Assembly (NCBI GenBank): GCA_965276005.1
Contig: OZ254962.1
Coordinates: 2,728,001-2,792,000 of the forward strand
Reading direction: 5' to 3'
Source of the DNA: G965232465 sp965276005
Lineage (GTDB): Bacteria; Pseudomonadota; Alphaproteobacteria; JAQWUY01
Length of the DNA stretch: 64,000 bases
Shown here: positions 34,573-44,500 of the stretch, piece after piece
Layout: the number at the start of each line of letters is the position of its first letter
Position numbering within the stretch: the stretch's first letter is position 1
Notes under the pieces: generated by a model
The model's database searches: none
Told to the model about the DNA's origin: nothing
The model's input: the letters and a program-made list of their open reading frames with translations, nothing else
Program-made: the position numbers and the translations under genes

Positions 34573-37500
34573 ATGATTCATAAATCTGTAAAGTTTGCTT
34601 CATTGGCGGTATCTGCGTTGGGTACTGGTGTGTTTGCTGGTGGCTTGCCACAAGGGGGCGTGGTACAGGAAGGTGCCGCTACTCTCAAATATGCTGGGGG
34701 GGGGGGGGGGGGTATATTCTCACCGTCGATCAGCAATCGGATAAGGCGGTTATCGATTGGCATAGCTTCTCTGTGGGTAAAGATAATACGGTAAACTTTA
34801 ACCAACCTAGTAGCGATTCGGCAACTTTAAATCGGGTTACGGGGGATTTTACTTCGGAGATTGCCGGGCGGATTAACAGTAACGGCAGTGTGTTTTTGGT
34901 TAATCCTAATGGTATACTGATTACTGCAGATGGGGTGATCGATACGGGCGGTTTTGTTGCCTCGACTCTTGATGTCGACAATAACGATTTTTTAAATGGC
35001 GATTATACCTTTACGAAGAGCGGTCAAAATGGCGTTGTTTCGAATCGGGGTAGTATTTCGGTCGATGATGGCGGTTTTGTGGCGTTGCTTGGTGGGGCGG
35101 TCAAAAACGATGGCACGGTGCGGGCTCTTGTGGGTAAGGTGGGTTTTGCTGGCGGCGAAAAAATTGTCATGTCATTCGGCAACAATGATTTTTTACGGGT
35201 CGAGGTGCCAACGGACACATGGGATAAACTCACCGATTCGCAAGGCAACAAAGTTTCGGCTACCCTTGATTTAGGCGGAGAGGTGGATGCACGGGGCGGA
35301 TTTATCGATATAGCTGTTGCCGATGCGTCCGATATTTTACGACAAACTATTTCCATCGATGGCATTGTGTCGGCAAACACCGTGTCTTCCACAGACGGTG
35401 TTATATCCATTAGTGGCGGTACAGTGGGTATTACCGGCAACGGGCGAATCACTGCCGATGCGGATTATGGCAATGCCGGCACTATTGCCATCGAGGCGGA
35501 TACCATCGACAGTAGCGGTATCGTGTCTGCGGTGGCACAAAACGGCACGGGCGGCACAGTTAAGGTATCGTTACAACAGGGGGCAAACCTAAACGCTAGT
35601 ACCCGTTTTGATGTGTCCGGTGGCAGCAGAGGCGGCAGCCTGTCGTTTATAGGCGGTTTGGGCAAAAGCGGTACAAAAGTATTAGGCTCTGCGGATTTTA
35701 AAGCCGACAGTATGGACGGTAAAGGCGGATATATCGACATCAGCAACAAAGGCGGCTTGGTGGGGTTGTTGTCCGGTACCATATCCGCATCGGGGAAAAC
35801 TCAAGGCGGACGGATTCGTCTAGGCGGGGCGTTTCAAGGTGGCGGGTACAACCCAAAAACCAGCTCTCTCGATAAACGCACCCAAAATTTATTTGTAAAT
35901 CGTTGGCGGGATAATAGTTTCCTCGTTAGTGCCGGCAAAACTTCCTTAGGCACGGGCGTAACCGTGAATGTGTCGTCCCAATCGGGTACGGGCGGCACAG
36001 CGATTTTATGGGCGGATCACACCACCAATAACTATGCTGGTATTGACGCAACCGGTAGCACCGGCGGCGGAGCGGTGGAAATATCGGGCAAAAAACGGGT
36101 CGATAGTTTCGGTTTAAAACGGGTCAAAACGGATAACGGGGTTATTTTACTCGATCCGAAAAATGTTGTTATAGGCAAATGGGCATCTTTGTTGGGACAG
36201 ATAAACAAGATCGCCGATGGTGTTAGCGGTACTGCATTGGCCGATGATGATAGATTTGGCGGTAGTGTATCGTTAAGCAGTGATGGAACGAAGTTAGCTG
36301 TCGGATCTCATTATGATGATACTGGTGGCAAAATCAATAGTGGTGCTGTATATCTGTACACAGTTGCGGGATCTCCTTGGGGCAGTACGATAACAAAAAA
36401 GGCAAAACTTGCACATGGCAAATACGGTATTTCACTCACTGGTAGTAATTATTTTGGGCGTGGTGTATCGCTAAGTGCTAATGGGGGCTATTTGGCGGTT
36501 GGGGTAGCCAATGACGATAATCGAGGTGCTGTATATCTGTATACTATCGATTGGGCAACGCTCGATGACAGTGGGGGGGTAACAGAAAAGACAAAACTTG
36601 TACATGGCAAACACAGTATTTCACTCGATTTAAACGATTCCTATGGCAATAGTGTATCGCTGAGTGCCAATGGGAAGTATTTGGCGGTTGGGGCTAACTA
36701 TGATGACACTGGTGGTAGTGGTCGAGGTGCTGTATATCTATATACTATCGATTGGGCAACGCTTAATGCCAGTAGTGGTGTAACAGCAAAGACAAAACTT
36801 GCACATGGCAAATACGGTATTTCACTCAGTGATAGTGATTATTTTGGTATAGGTGTATGGTTAAGTTCTGATGGGAGCAAGTTGGCGGTTGGGGCTGGCT
36901 ATGATGACACTGGCGGCTCTAATAGAGGTGCTGTATATTTGTATACTATCGATTGGGCAACGCTCGATGCCAGTAATGGTGTAACAGGAAAGACAAAACT
37001 TGCACATGGCAAACACAGTATTTCACTCAGTGATAGTGATCGTTTTGGTGGTAGTGTATCCCTGAGTACTGATGGGAGTAAGTTGGCAGTTGGGGCAAAT
37101 GGTGATAGCAGTGATAAAGGTGCTGTATATTTGTATACTATCAATTGGACAACGCTTGATGCCAGTAATGGTGTAACGGAAAACACAAAACTCGCACATG
37201 GCAAACATGGTATTTCACTTGCTAATAATGTTTATTTTGGTTATAGTGTATCGTTCAGGGAGGGGGGTACAGAATTAGCGGTTGGGGCAGTAGGTGAGAA
37301 TAGTGTTCAAGGGGCTGTGTATTTGATAAATGTACCCGATAGTATTGTAAACGCATCAGACCTGCAAACAAAATTGAAAGCGAACACAGATTTCAAAATT
37401 GTTGCCAGTAACGATATTGTCATAAATGACACTATAACCGCCACAGGTAACAGTGCGGGGAAATTAACTTTAATCGCTGGGCGGTCGATTAAAATTAACA

Positions 37501-38594
37501 ATGATGTAACGGTAGACGGTGGGCTTGACATAACCGCAAACGCAAGCGATGCCCTGTTTACTGCTAATACAGGCGAAATGGATAAGGATCAACGGGACAC
37601 GGGCAAAGCGGAAATCACCGTTGCCACAGGCAAAACCATATCCGGGGGTGATAATGATTTACTTATCGAAATGCTTAAAGGTGCCAGTAGCAATGACGCT
37701 AATAAAAAACAAACAGGTGCCATCACCGTATGGAAAGCCGAAGGTAAACGGGTCAGCATTATACACGAGGGAACAGGGGCGACCCCATCCGATTCGCAAA
37801 TTGTCATTCTGAGCGGTGGTCGAATCACTTCCAAAAGTACCAGTCTTGCAGCGAAAGATGTAGGTATCGAATTGGTGGCAGACAAGTTTACCAATAAATC
37901 CGACAAAGATGCCTTAAAAATCACCTCTGGTCGATATTTGGTATGGACAAAAGCCCCTGCGGATAACGACATGGGGGATATTCCTAAGTCACAGTACTTC
38001 GAACAATATGGTCTAACACACGGCAAGACCATAAAATTTCATGTGCCTGGTGCTGTTACCAACAGCGGATCTGGCTTTATATACAGCACCGCCCAAAACA
38101 ATGGCGGCGGAAGCGGCGGCGGCGGTGGTGGCGGCGGTGGCGGTGGCGGTGCGGCTATCGTATTGATAGGTGCCGGCGTTGCTGTTGTGGCTATGGGCGG
38201 TATTGGGGGCGGTACAGCCGCAGCCGCTGGAGCAGGGGCTGCTGGGGCAAGTGGCGGCGTAACCCCTAACCCCGCCCCCGTTGGCAGTATCGACACCCTG
38301 TTTAACACCGGCATATACGCCCACCTAAACGGCATCGACATGCAGGCACTATATCAACCGCCCATACATATACCCTCCGTATTTAACACACCGCAACAGG
38401 TAACCTACAAAGCCAAATACGCCACCACATACGACATGGCGATTCTTGCCAATAACATCAAGGCACAAAAAGCGGTACCCCTGTACGAATTGGACGAACA
38501 GCTATACGAAACCTTGAGACGCATATTTGTACAGCAATCGACACCAACGCATAAAACCGCCAGCACCACAACAACCGGCAATAGCCCAGCATAA
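34573..38594 (+). CDS. Exoprotein 2: TPS-domain/FG-GAP protein, phase-OFF by G17 tract
   Basis: Starts at ATG 34573 with AAAGGAA upstream. Residues 1-22 form a signal peptide (SVKFASLAVSALGTGVFA), followed by GLPQGGVVQEGAATLKYAG as in exoproteins 1 and 3. A run of 17 G (34696-34712) then shifts the frame and translation ends at 34794 after 73 residues. With 15 or 18 G the frame reads YILTVDQQSDKAVIDWHSF and stays open to 38594, giving ~1340 residues. Downstream: TPS domain with FLVNPNGILITADG, six FG-GAP repeats (~557-917), Gly run plus AAIVLIGAGVAVVAMGGIGGG near 1176, and the shared C-terminal module from GSIDTLFNTGIYA. A GTG at 34773 is in the downstream frame but has no ribosome binding site. 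It lacks the T-tract promoter of its paralogues. It converges with mscS. Confidence 0.88.
34696..34712. repeat. G17 homopolymer tract (phase-variation site)
   Basis: Seventeen G encoding glycines early in the TPS domain of exoprotein 2. The upstream frame and the long downstream frame differ by one base; 15 or 18 G joins them. Paralogues have GDTLNI at this place and no tract. Confidence 0.92.
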
Positions 38595-38597
38595 TAT

Positions 38598-39707
38598 TTA
38601 TACCGTATCGTGATGCGGTGGGGGCGGTGGGGGCGGTATTATGCCATCGGTTTTTTCTATGTATATGGATTGGCTGGGGAAGGCAAAATGGGCGTCTTGC
38701 GATTCGACCAGCTGTTTGATGTCTAATGCCAGCTGTTGTTTGATGTCCAACCATTCGCCCCAGTTGGTGGTTTTGGTAAACGCATAAATCATAATGTCGA
38801 TGGAGCTGTCGTTAAATTTGTCGATAACCACGAAGGTCGAAACCTGCTCCTTATGGACAAAATTTTCCCCTTGTACCAATTTTTCGATGCCCGCCACAAT
38901 GGTTGTCAGTTGGCTGTGGCTAGTACTGTATTCCAAGCCGATTGTCCAATGAATACGGCGGTATGTCATACGGGTAAAGTTAATTAGCGGCGAATCGGCT
39001 AATTGGGCATTGGGAATATAAGACGGGGCTTGGTCAAAGCGGCGGATACAGGTGGATCGCAAGCCGATTTTTTCCACTGTGCCTTCGCATACATGGGCAA
39101 TTTTTATCCATTCGCCCTCTGAAAACCGATCTTCGCTTAGGATTAAAAACCCGCCAATAAGGTTTTTGAATAAATCCTGTGTTGCCAACGCTACCGCCGC
39201 CCCCAGTATGCCGAAACCCGCCAAAATAGGCCCGACTTTAATTCCCCATATTTCCATGACGGCGGCGATGCCAATGACGACTATTAACAACCGGGACACC
39301 CGCAAAACCCACTTGATAAGCGAAGTATGTACCTTCAATTCCGTAGTATTTTCCAAATACAGCCCCAACGGCACCGTAGTATTATACAATGCCCAAAACA
39401 CCACGCTTGCGGTCAAAGTGCGGACAATAGCGTCTTGCCCCATAGGCAAATACAAATCGGCAATCAAATACAGCCCCACAATCACCGATAAAAACCGCAT
39501 AGGGGCATGTAACGCCGCAAGGATTTCATCGTCCAGAGTGGTTTTGGTGCGTTTGACAATCTTGGCAATCCACCCCAGTACCAATCGGGATATAAACGAT
39601 CTGGACAACACCGATATACCCAATATGACAATAATATTAATAGTCTTTTGGGCACTCTCCATGCGTAACAGCTGGGTTATATCGGCTAATAAAGTATTAA
39701 AATCCAT
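38598..39707 (-). CDS. MscS-type mechanosensitive ion channel
   Basis: 369 residues from ATG 39707 (MDFNTLLADITQLL), with AGGA 6 bp upstream. Four N-terminal hydrophobic helices, then the pore helix ILAGFGILGAAVALATQDLFKNLIGGFLIL (in two parts, the Gly/Ala-rich TM3 of MscS), the beta domain (EGEWIKI, GTVEKIGLRSTCIRRFD) and an alpha/beta C-terminus. It opens under membrane tension to release osmolytes. The C-terminal tail GIIPPPPPPPHHDTV is a low-complexity addition encoded by repeats of GGTGGGGGC. Confidence 0.88.
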   Translation of the reverse strand: MDFNTLLADITQLLRMESAQKTINIIVILGISVLSRSFISRLVLGWIAKIVKRTKTTLDDEILAALHAPMRFLSVIVGLYLIADLYLPMGQDAIVRTLTASVVFWALYNTTVPLGLYLENTTELKVHTSLIKWVLRVSRLLIVVIGIAAVMEIWGIKVGPILAGFGILGAAVALATQDLFKNLIGGFLILSEDRFSEGEWIKIAHVCEGTVEKIGLRSTCIRRFDQAPSYIPNAQLADSPLINFTRMTYRRIHWTIGLEYSTSHSQLTTIVAGIEKLVQGENFVHKEQVSTFVVIDKFNDSSIDIMIYAFTKTTNWGEWLDIKQQLALDIKQLVESQDAHFAFPSQSIYIEKTDGIIPPPPPPPHHDTV

Positions 39708-39761
39708 ATGGTATCCTATTATAGTGTATGCTTTTGTCGGCAAGTGTCGTATGATGTGCAT

Positions 39762-40607
39762 ATGTATACTGTACGCCACTTTTTATATACTATATACAAG
39801 GATATTGCCCCCGTTGACAAGCGATATTTTATTGCCCATGTGCTGCAAACGGATATAGCACAGGTGATAAACCACCTAGACACCGTCCTCTCAGACACCC
39901 AAGCCCGCACCCTACAAACCTATTGCCACCGCCGCCTACAAGCCGAACCGGTCGACACCATCACCGGCACAAAAGCCTTTTGGCAAGGGCATTTTTGGGT
40001 CGATAAGACCGTGCTATCGCCCCGTGCCGATACGGAAACCTTGATTGAGGCGGTTATCGACTGCTGCCCGCATCCGCCCGCCCATATCCTCGACATGGGA
40101 ACGGGCAGCGGCTGTATTGTTATCAGCCTGTTACACCACTATCCAACCGCACAAGGGGTGGCGGTGGATATAAGCACAGACGCTCTGCAGATGGCACAAA
40201 AAAACGCCCGCCTAAACCAAGTAGACCATCGATTGCACTGTATCCATAGCGATTGGTGGCGGCGAATCGCCGTTGGCACACCGTTTGATATTATCGTATC
40301 GAATCCCCCCTATATTGCCACCAAACACATAGCAACCCTGCAACCAGAAGTACAAAAATACGACCCCATACAGGCACTAGACGGGGGCAAAGACGGATTA
40401 TATGCGTATCGAGTACTGGCAAATATGCCCGATGGCATGTTGTCTGATGGGGGCTATATGGCGGTCGAATGCGGTGTCGGGCAACACGCCCAAGTGATTG
40501 AAATATTTACCAAAAAAGGCTGGATATTACATGCACAACGGGTCGATTTATCACACATAATACGGGTACAAATATATCAAAGATCGAAAAAAATTGAAAA
40601 AAAGTGA
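39762..40607 (+). CDS. prmC: Peptide chain release factor N5-glutamine methyltransferase
   Basis: 281 residues from ATG 39762 (MYTVRHFLYTIYK). N-terminal helical domain, then the SAM domain: ILDMGTGSGCIVISLL (motif I), VDISTDALQMAQKNARLN, and IIVSNPPYIA (NPPY catalytic motif), DGGKDGLYAYRVL. It methylates the GGQ glutamine of release factors. TATGAT 6 bp upstream of the ATG would make it leaderless, although the -35 is weak. The order prmC then DUF4167 is characteristic of alphaproteobacteria. prfA itself is not adjacent. Confidence 0.92.
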   Translation: MYTVRHFLYTIYKDIAPVDKRYFIAHVLQTDIAQVINHLDTVLSDTQARTLQTYCHRRLQAEPVDTITGTKAFWQGHFWVDKTVLSPRADTETLIEAVIDCCPHPPAHILDMGTGSGCIVISLLHHYPTAQGVAVDISTDALQMAQKNARLNQVDHRLHCIHSDWWRRIAVGTPFDIIVSNPPYIATKHIATLQPEVQKYDPIQALDGGKDGLYAYRVLANMPDGMLSDGGYMAVECGVGQHAQVIEIFTKKGWILHAQRVDLSHIIRVQIYQRSKKIEKK

Positions 40608-40626
40608 AAAAAAATGTTAAAAATGC

Positions 40627-40655
40627 TTGCACTGCATAAATTTTCATGTTACAGT
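40627..40655 (+). promoter_or_regulatory. Promoter of DUF4167 gene/leader RNA
   Basis: TTGCAC (40627-40632), 17 bp, TACAGT (40650-40655). The start at about 40662 is the first base of the leader's outer stem. Confidence 0.65.
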
Positions 40656-40661
40656 GGCGGT

Positions 40662-40780
40662 GTGTATACAGATATTGTTACCGATAGTACCTATTGTTAT
40701 ATGTCATAGGTGGTAACTACCAACTGTACTTCTCTTTGGCTTGCGGCTGTATACACGGTACAGGGTATTAGAGCGATACC
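40662..40780 (+). ncRNA. Structured 5' leader with nested stems
   Basis: Outer stem GTGTATACAG (40662-40671) with CTGTATACAC (40747-40756). Inside it GTTACC (40677-40682) pairs with GGTAAC (40712-40717), and inside that ACCTAT (40689-40694) with ATAGGT (40706-40711). A further GGTAT/ATACC hairpin (40764-40780) precedes the ribosome binding site. All arms are perfect. The leader is ~154 nt long in total. It may be a cis-regulatory element of the DUF4167 gene or an independent small RNA; I do not recognise a known class. Confidence 0.5.
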
Positions 40781-40815
40781 GAAGCAAGACTAACTTGAAA
40801 TTGTAAGGATTGAAT

Positions 40816-41295
40816 ATGCGTAATAATTTGAGGCGCTCCCGTTATGGTAATGGGAGAAATGGACGCAATAAAGCGAGCACTAAGCAGAAAACCGGCAAAG
40901 TGTATTATAAAAAGTCTAAGGAAATAAATCCGATTCGTCAGCAATTGGAATCGAATGGACCTTTGGGCAAAGTGCGTGGTAATGCACAACAAATTTATGA
41001 TAAATATAAAAATGCCGGTCATGAAGCGTTGTCCGCTGGCGACAAATACAGAGCAGAGATGCTGTTTCAATATGCAGAACACTATATGGTGTTGATGTGT
41101 GATTATCGGGAGAAGTATCCGGAAACAAAAATGGTAGTCAATGTAGAAAACGATGCGTCATTTGACACAGAAAATGATACAGAAAATGCGGAAAATGCAG
41201 AAACAGGCGATATAGTGCCATTTGCAAAATCAGAAAGTTCTGCAAAAGCTGACATAGACATTGTCCCACAAGAAACAGAATCCGATGCGGCGTGA
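40816..41295 (+). CDS. DUF4167 domain protein
   Basis: 159 residues from ATG 40816 (MRNNLRRSRYGNGRNGRNK) with AAGGAT 7 bp upstream. N-terminal basic Arg/Gly/Asn-rich region suggests RNA binding; then the DUF4167 core: NPIRQQLESNGPLGKVRGNAQQIYDKYKNAG (in parts) and ALSAGDKYRAEMLFQYAEHYM. The acidic C-terminal tail (NDTENAENAET) is unconserved. DUF4167 is almost confined to alphaproteobacteria and is usually found beside prmC, as here. Its function is not established; a ribosome or RNA link is inferred from composition and neighbourhood. Confidence 0.88.
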   Translation: MRNNLRRSRYGNGRNGRNKASTKQKTGKVYYKKSKEINPIRQQLESNGPLGKVRGNAQQIYDKYKNAGHEALSAGDKYRAEMLFQYAEHYMVLMCDYREKYPETKMVVNVENDASFDTENDTENAENAETGDIVPFAKSESSAKADIDIVPQETESDAA

Positions 41296-41452
41296 ATATG
41301 TTATGAATATGTCATGCGAATCATGTGCATTTTGAAACGAAGGAGAATGACTGGTTACAAGCTACTTATTGGTAAAAAGGTGTATTTAGTATATCTTTTA
41401 TATACCGAAAGTTGTTTTTTGTGGAAAAAAATGCAAATATTTAAAAAAATAG

Positions 41453-41481
41453 TTTTTTTTTTTTTCGGATTGTGGTATAAT
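41453..41481 (+). promoter_or_regulatory. Exoprotein 3 promoter with T13 tract at -35
   Basis: Thirteen T (41453-41465), 10 bp, then TATAAT (41476-41481) with a TGTGG extended -10. A -35 at the ideal 17-bp spacing would be made only of T. It aligns with the T14 promoter of exoprotein 1; shared flanks include TTGTTTTTT and AAATATTT upstream. Confidence 0.6.
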
Positions 41482-41514
41482 TCATAAGAGTATGGTATAA
41501 CTCGATTCGAAACC

Positions 41515-41549
41515 TGCTGTATATAGCATTTGGTGTCTATAAAACAGCA
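41515..41549 (+). promoter_or_regulatory. Conserved 35-nt leader hairpin (exoprotein 3)
   Basis: TGCTGT (41515-41520) pairs with ACAGCA (41544-41549); inner TATAG/CTATA and CA/TG pairs close a TTTGG loop. Same length and outer stem as the element at 6551-6585. Confidence 0.5.
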
Positions 41550-41591
41550 TTAAATTTTGTCAATTTTAAATGAGTAAAGGAATAGTGAAAG

Positions 41592-44500
41592 ATGACGAAT
41601 AAATCTGTAAAGTTTAGCTTATTGGCTATATCTGCGTTGTGTGCTAGTAGCACAGTGTTTGCAAACAATTTACCACAGGGTGGTGCGGTGCAACAGGGGG
41701 CGGCTGGTATCCAGTATACGGGCGATACCCTAAACATAAATCAGCAATCGGATAAAGCGATTATCGATTGGCAAAGTTTTTCTGTGGGCAAAGGCAGCAC
41801 AGTAAACTTTAACCAACCGAGCAGCGATTCGGCAACCCTAAACCGAGTCACGGGCGATATGACTTCGGAAATTGCCGGACAGATTAACGCTAATGGCAGT
41901 GTGTTTTTGGTCAATCCCAATGGCATTATGATTACGGCGGACGGTGTTATCGATACGGGCAATTTTGTTGCCTCAACCCTTGACATCGACAACAATGATT
42001 TTCTCAATGGCGATTATACATTCACCAAGAGCGGCAAAAATGGCGTTGTTTCGAATCGGGGCAGTATTGTGGTCGATGACGGCGGTTTTGTAGCGTTGCT
42101 GGGCGGAGCGGTCAAAAACGATGGCACCGTCCGAGCCCTTGTCGGCAAGGTAGGCTTTGGCGGCGGCGAAAAGATCGTCATGTCGTTCGGCAACAACGAT
42201 TTTCTAAGGGTCGAAGTGCCAACGGACAAGTGGAACACCCTAACCGATTCGCAAGGCAATAAAGTTGCCGCTACTGTCGACTTAGGCGGCACAATCGACT
42301 CCCGGGGCGGTTTTATCGACATAACAGTAGCCGATGCGTCCGATATTTTACGACAAACTATTTCGATCAATGGTGTTGTATCGGCTAATACTGTATCTTC
42401 ACAAGATGGGGTTATATCGATCAGCGGCGGCACTCTGGGCATTGCCGGCAATGGGCGAATCACCGCTGATGCGGACTATGGCAACGCCGGCACTATTACC
42501 ATCGACAGCGATTCGATCGACAGCAGCGGTACTGTGTCTGCGGTTGCACAAAACGGCGTTGGGGGAAAAATTAAAGTATCGTTACAACACGGGGCAAACC
42601 TAAACGCTAGTACCCGATTCGATGTGTCCGGTGCCAGCAAAGGCGGCAGCTTGTCGTTTATCGGCGGACTGGGCAAGCAGGGGACAAAAATACTAGGTTC
42701 TGCAAACTTTAAAGCCGACAGCAAAGACGGCAGCGGCGGATATATCGACATCAGCAACAAGGGCGGCTTAGTAGGTCTGTTCTCCGGCGACATATCGGCA
42801 ACCGGGAAAACTCAAGGGGGACGAATCCGTCTGGGCGGTGCCTTTCAAGGCGGGGCATACGACCCAAAAACCAGCCCCCTAGACAAGAAAACCCAAGACC
42901 TATTCGTAACCCGCTGGGCGGATAACAGCGACCTTGTCAGTGCCCACAAAACTTCACTAGGCACGGGCGTAAATGTGATCGTATCATCCGAATCAGGCAC
43001 CGGCGGTACAGCGATTGTATGGGCGAATCACACCACCAACAACTATGCGGCTATCGATGCCAGCGGCGGCGCTGGTGGCGGTGCGGTCGAAGTGTCTGGT
43101 AAAAAACAAGTCGACAGCTTCGGTTTAAATCGAATCAATGCCGGCGGCGGGGTTATCTTGCTCGATCCGAAAGATGTCACCATTAAAGGCTGGGCAGGCA
43201 ACACCATAGGACAAGCCAAAAAAATCGCCCACAGTGGGTATACTATCGATGATGGCGATAAATTTGGTGCATCCTTAGCGTTGAGTGATGACGGTACAAA
43301 ATTGGTTGTTGGTGCACCCGGTGACGACAAAAATAATGCGAATACAGATACAGGTGCTGTATACCTGTTTACCGTTGGTACAAACAGTACATGGGGGGAT
43401 ACCATTGACCAGAATGCAAAAATAGACGACTCTCATAGGAACATTGCTTTAGTAACAGGCGATGCATTTGGTAGTAGTGTAGCAATGAATGCTAGTGGTT
43501 CTGTATTAGCCATCGGTGCTAGCGGTACAGAAGGTTCCGATGGGGACGAAGGTAAAGTATACCTGTTTACCAACAATACATGGGGGACTCTAGTCTTTAA
43601 GGATGACATATCGGATGCTGATTTAACGGTTGATCTAACCGAAGATTCTTTCTTTGGATCCGCTTTGGCATTAAGTGAAGACCAATCTTTCATTGCCGTT
43701 GGTGCAAAAGGCGATGATGCAAAAAACGGTGCTGTATATATGTTTGGCTTGAATACCACTTCATTGGCACCTACTGAAAAAAGCAATCATCTAATAGATA
43801 ACACTAATGATGCACCTGATTTATCGGGGGGTGAAAGGTATGGTTCCGCTTTGGCGATTAACACCGATGGGACAAAATTGGCGGTTGGTGCCAGTGGTAC
43901 AGATGATTCGTCAGGTAATGCAAATGGGGGGGCTGTATACTTTTATGATATTACTTTAAGTACTGGTGTTGCAGACGAAAAAACGAGCATGAAAATTACA
44001 CAAACCCAAGCAAATCTTGCCATCGAATTAGGGTCTGCCCTTGCGTTTAGTGACGATGCAACAAAATTGGTTGTGGGGGCATCTGGTACCAATGGGGCAG
44101 CCAATTCCAGAGGGCAAATCCGATTGTATACAGTGAACTGGGGGACTTCTGTAAGTCTCAAAAGAGCCGTAAATGTTGTATCAGATTTATCTAACGGTGA
44201 TGGTTTTGGTGCTGCACTGGCTGTTGACAGTGGGGCGGTTAAATTGGCGGTTGGTGCTACGGGCGACGACACTGGCAAAGCCAACAGCAACCGGGGTGCT
44301 GTGTACCTGTTTAATGTAATTTGGACAAGTGGCAGCGAAAATGTAACGCGGCCGGAAAAAATGGCATTTGGTACGCCTAGCCTTGCCAATAGTGATAATT
44401 TTGGTAGTAGTGTATCGTTAAGTGATGATGGGGCGAAGTTGGCTGTCGGGGCTTCTGGTGATGACAGTGGGGGTGCTAATCGAGGGGCGGTGTATCTGTA

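Noticed and set aside
34773..38594. Independent gene starting at GTG 34773 for exoprotein 2
   Set aside because: No ribosome binding site or signal peptide. The upstream signal-peptide frame joins it if the G tract changes length.
41347..41487. 46-codon ORF (MTGYKLLIGKK...) after AAGGAG, running through the T13 tract upstream of exoprotein 3
   Set aside because: Only one base separates AAGGAG from the ATG, the residues are a by-product of promoter T-runs, and the frame ends inside the promoter.
41498..41515. TTCGAAACC/GATTCGA sequence resembling a tRNA T-arm
   Set aside because: No acceptor or anticodon stems fit around it, and it lies inside the conserved leader of exoprotein 3.
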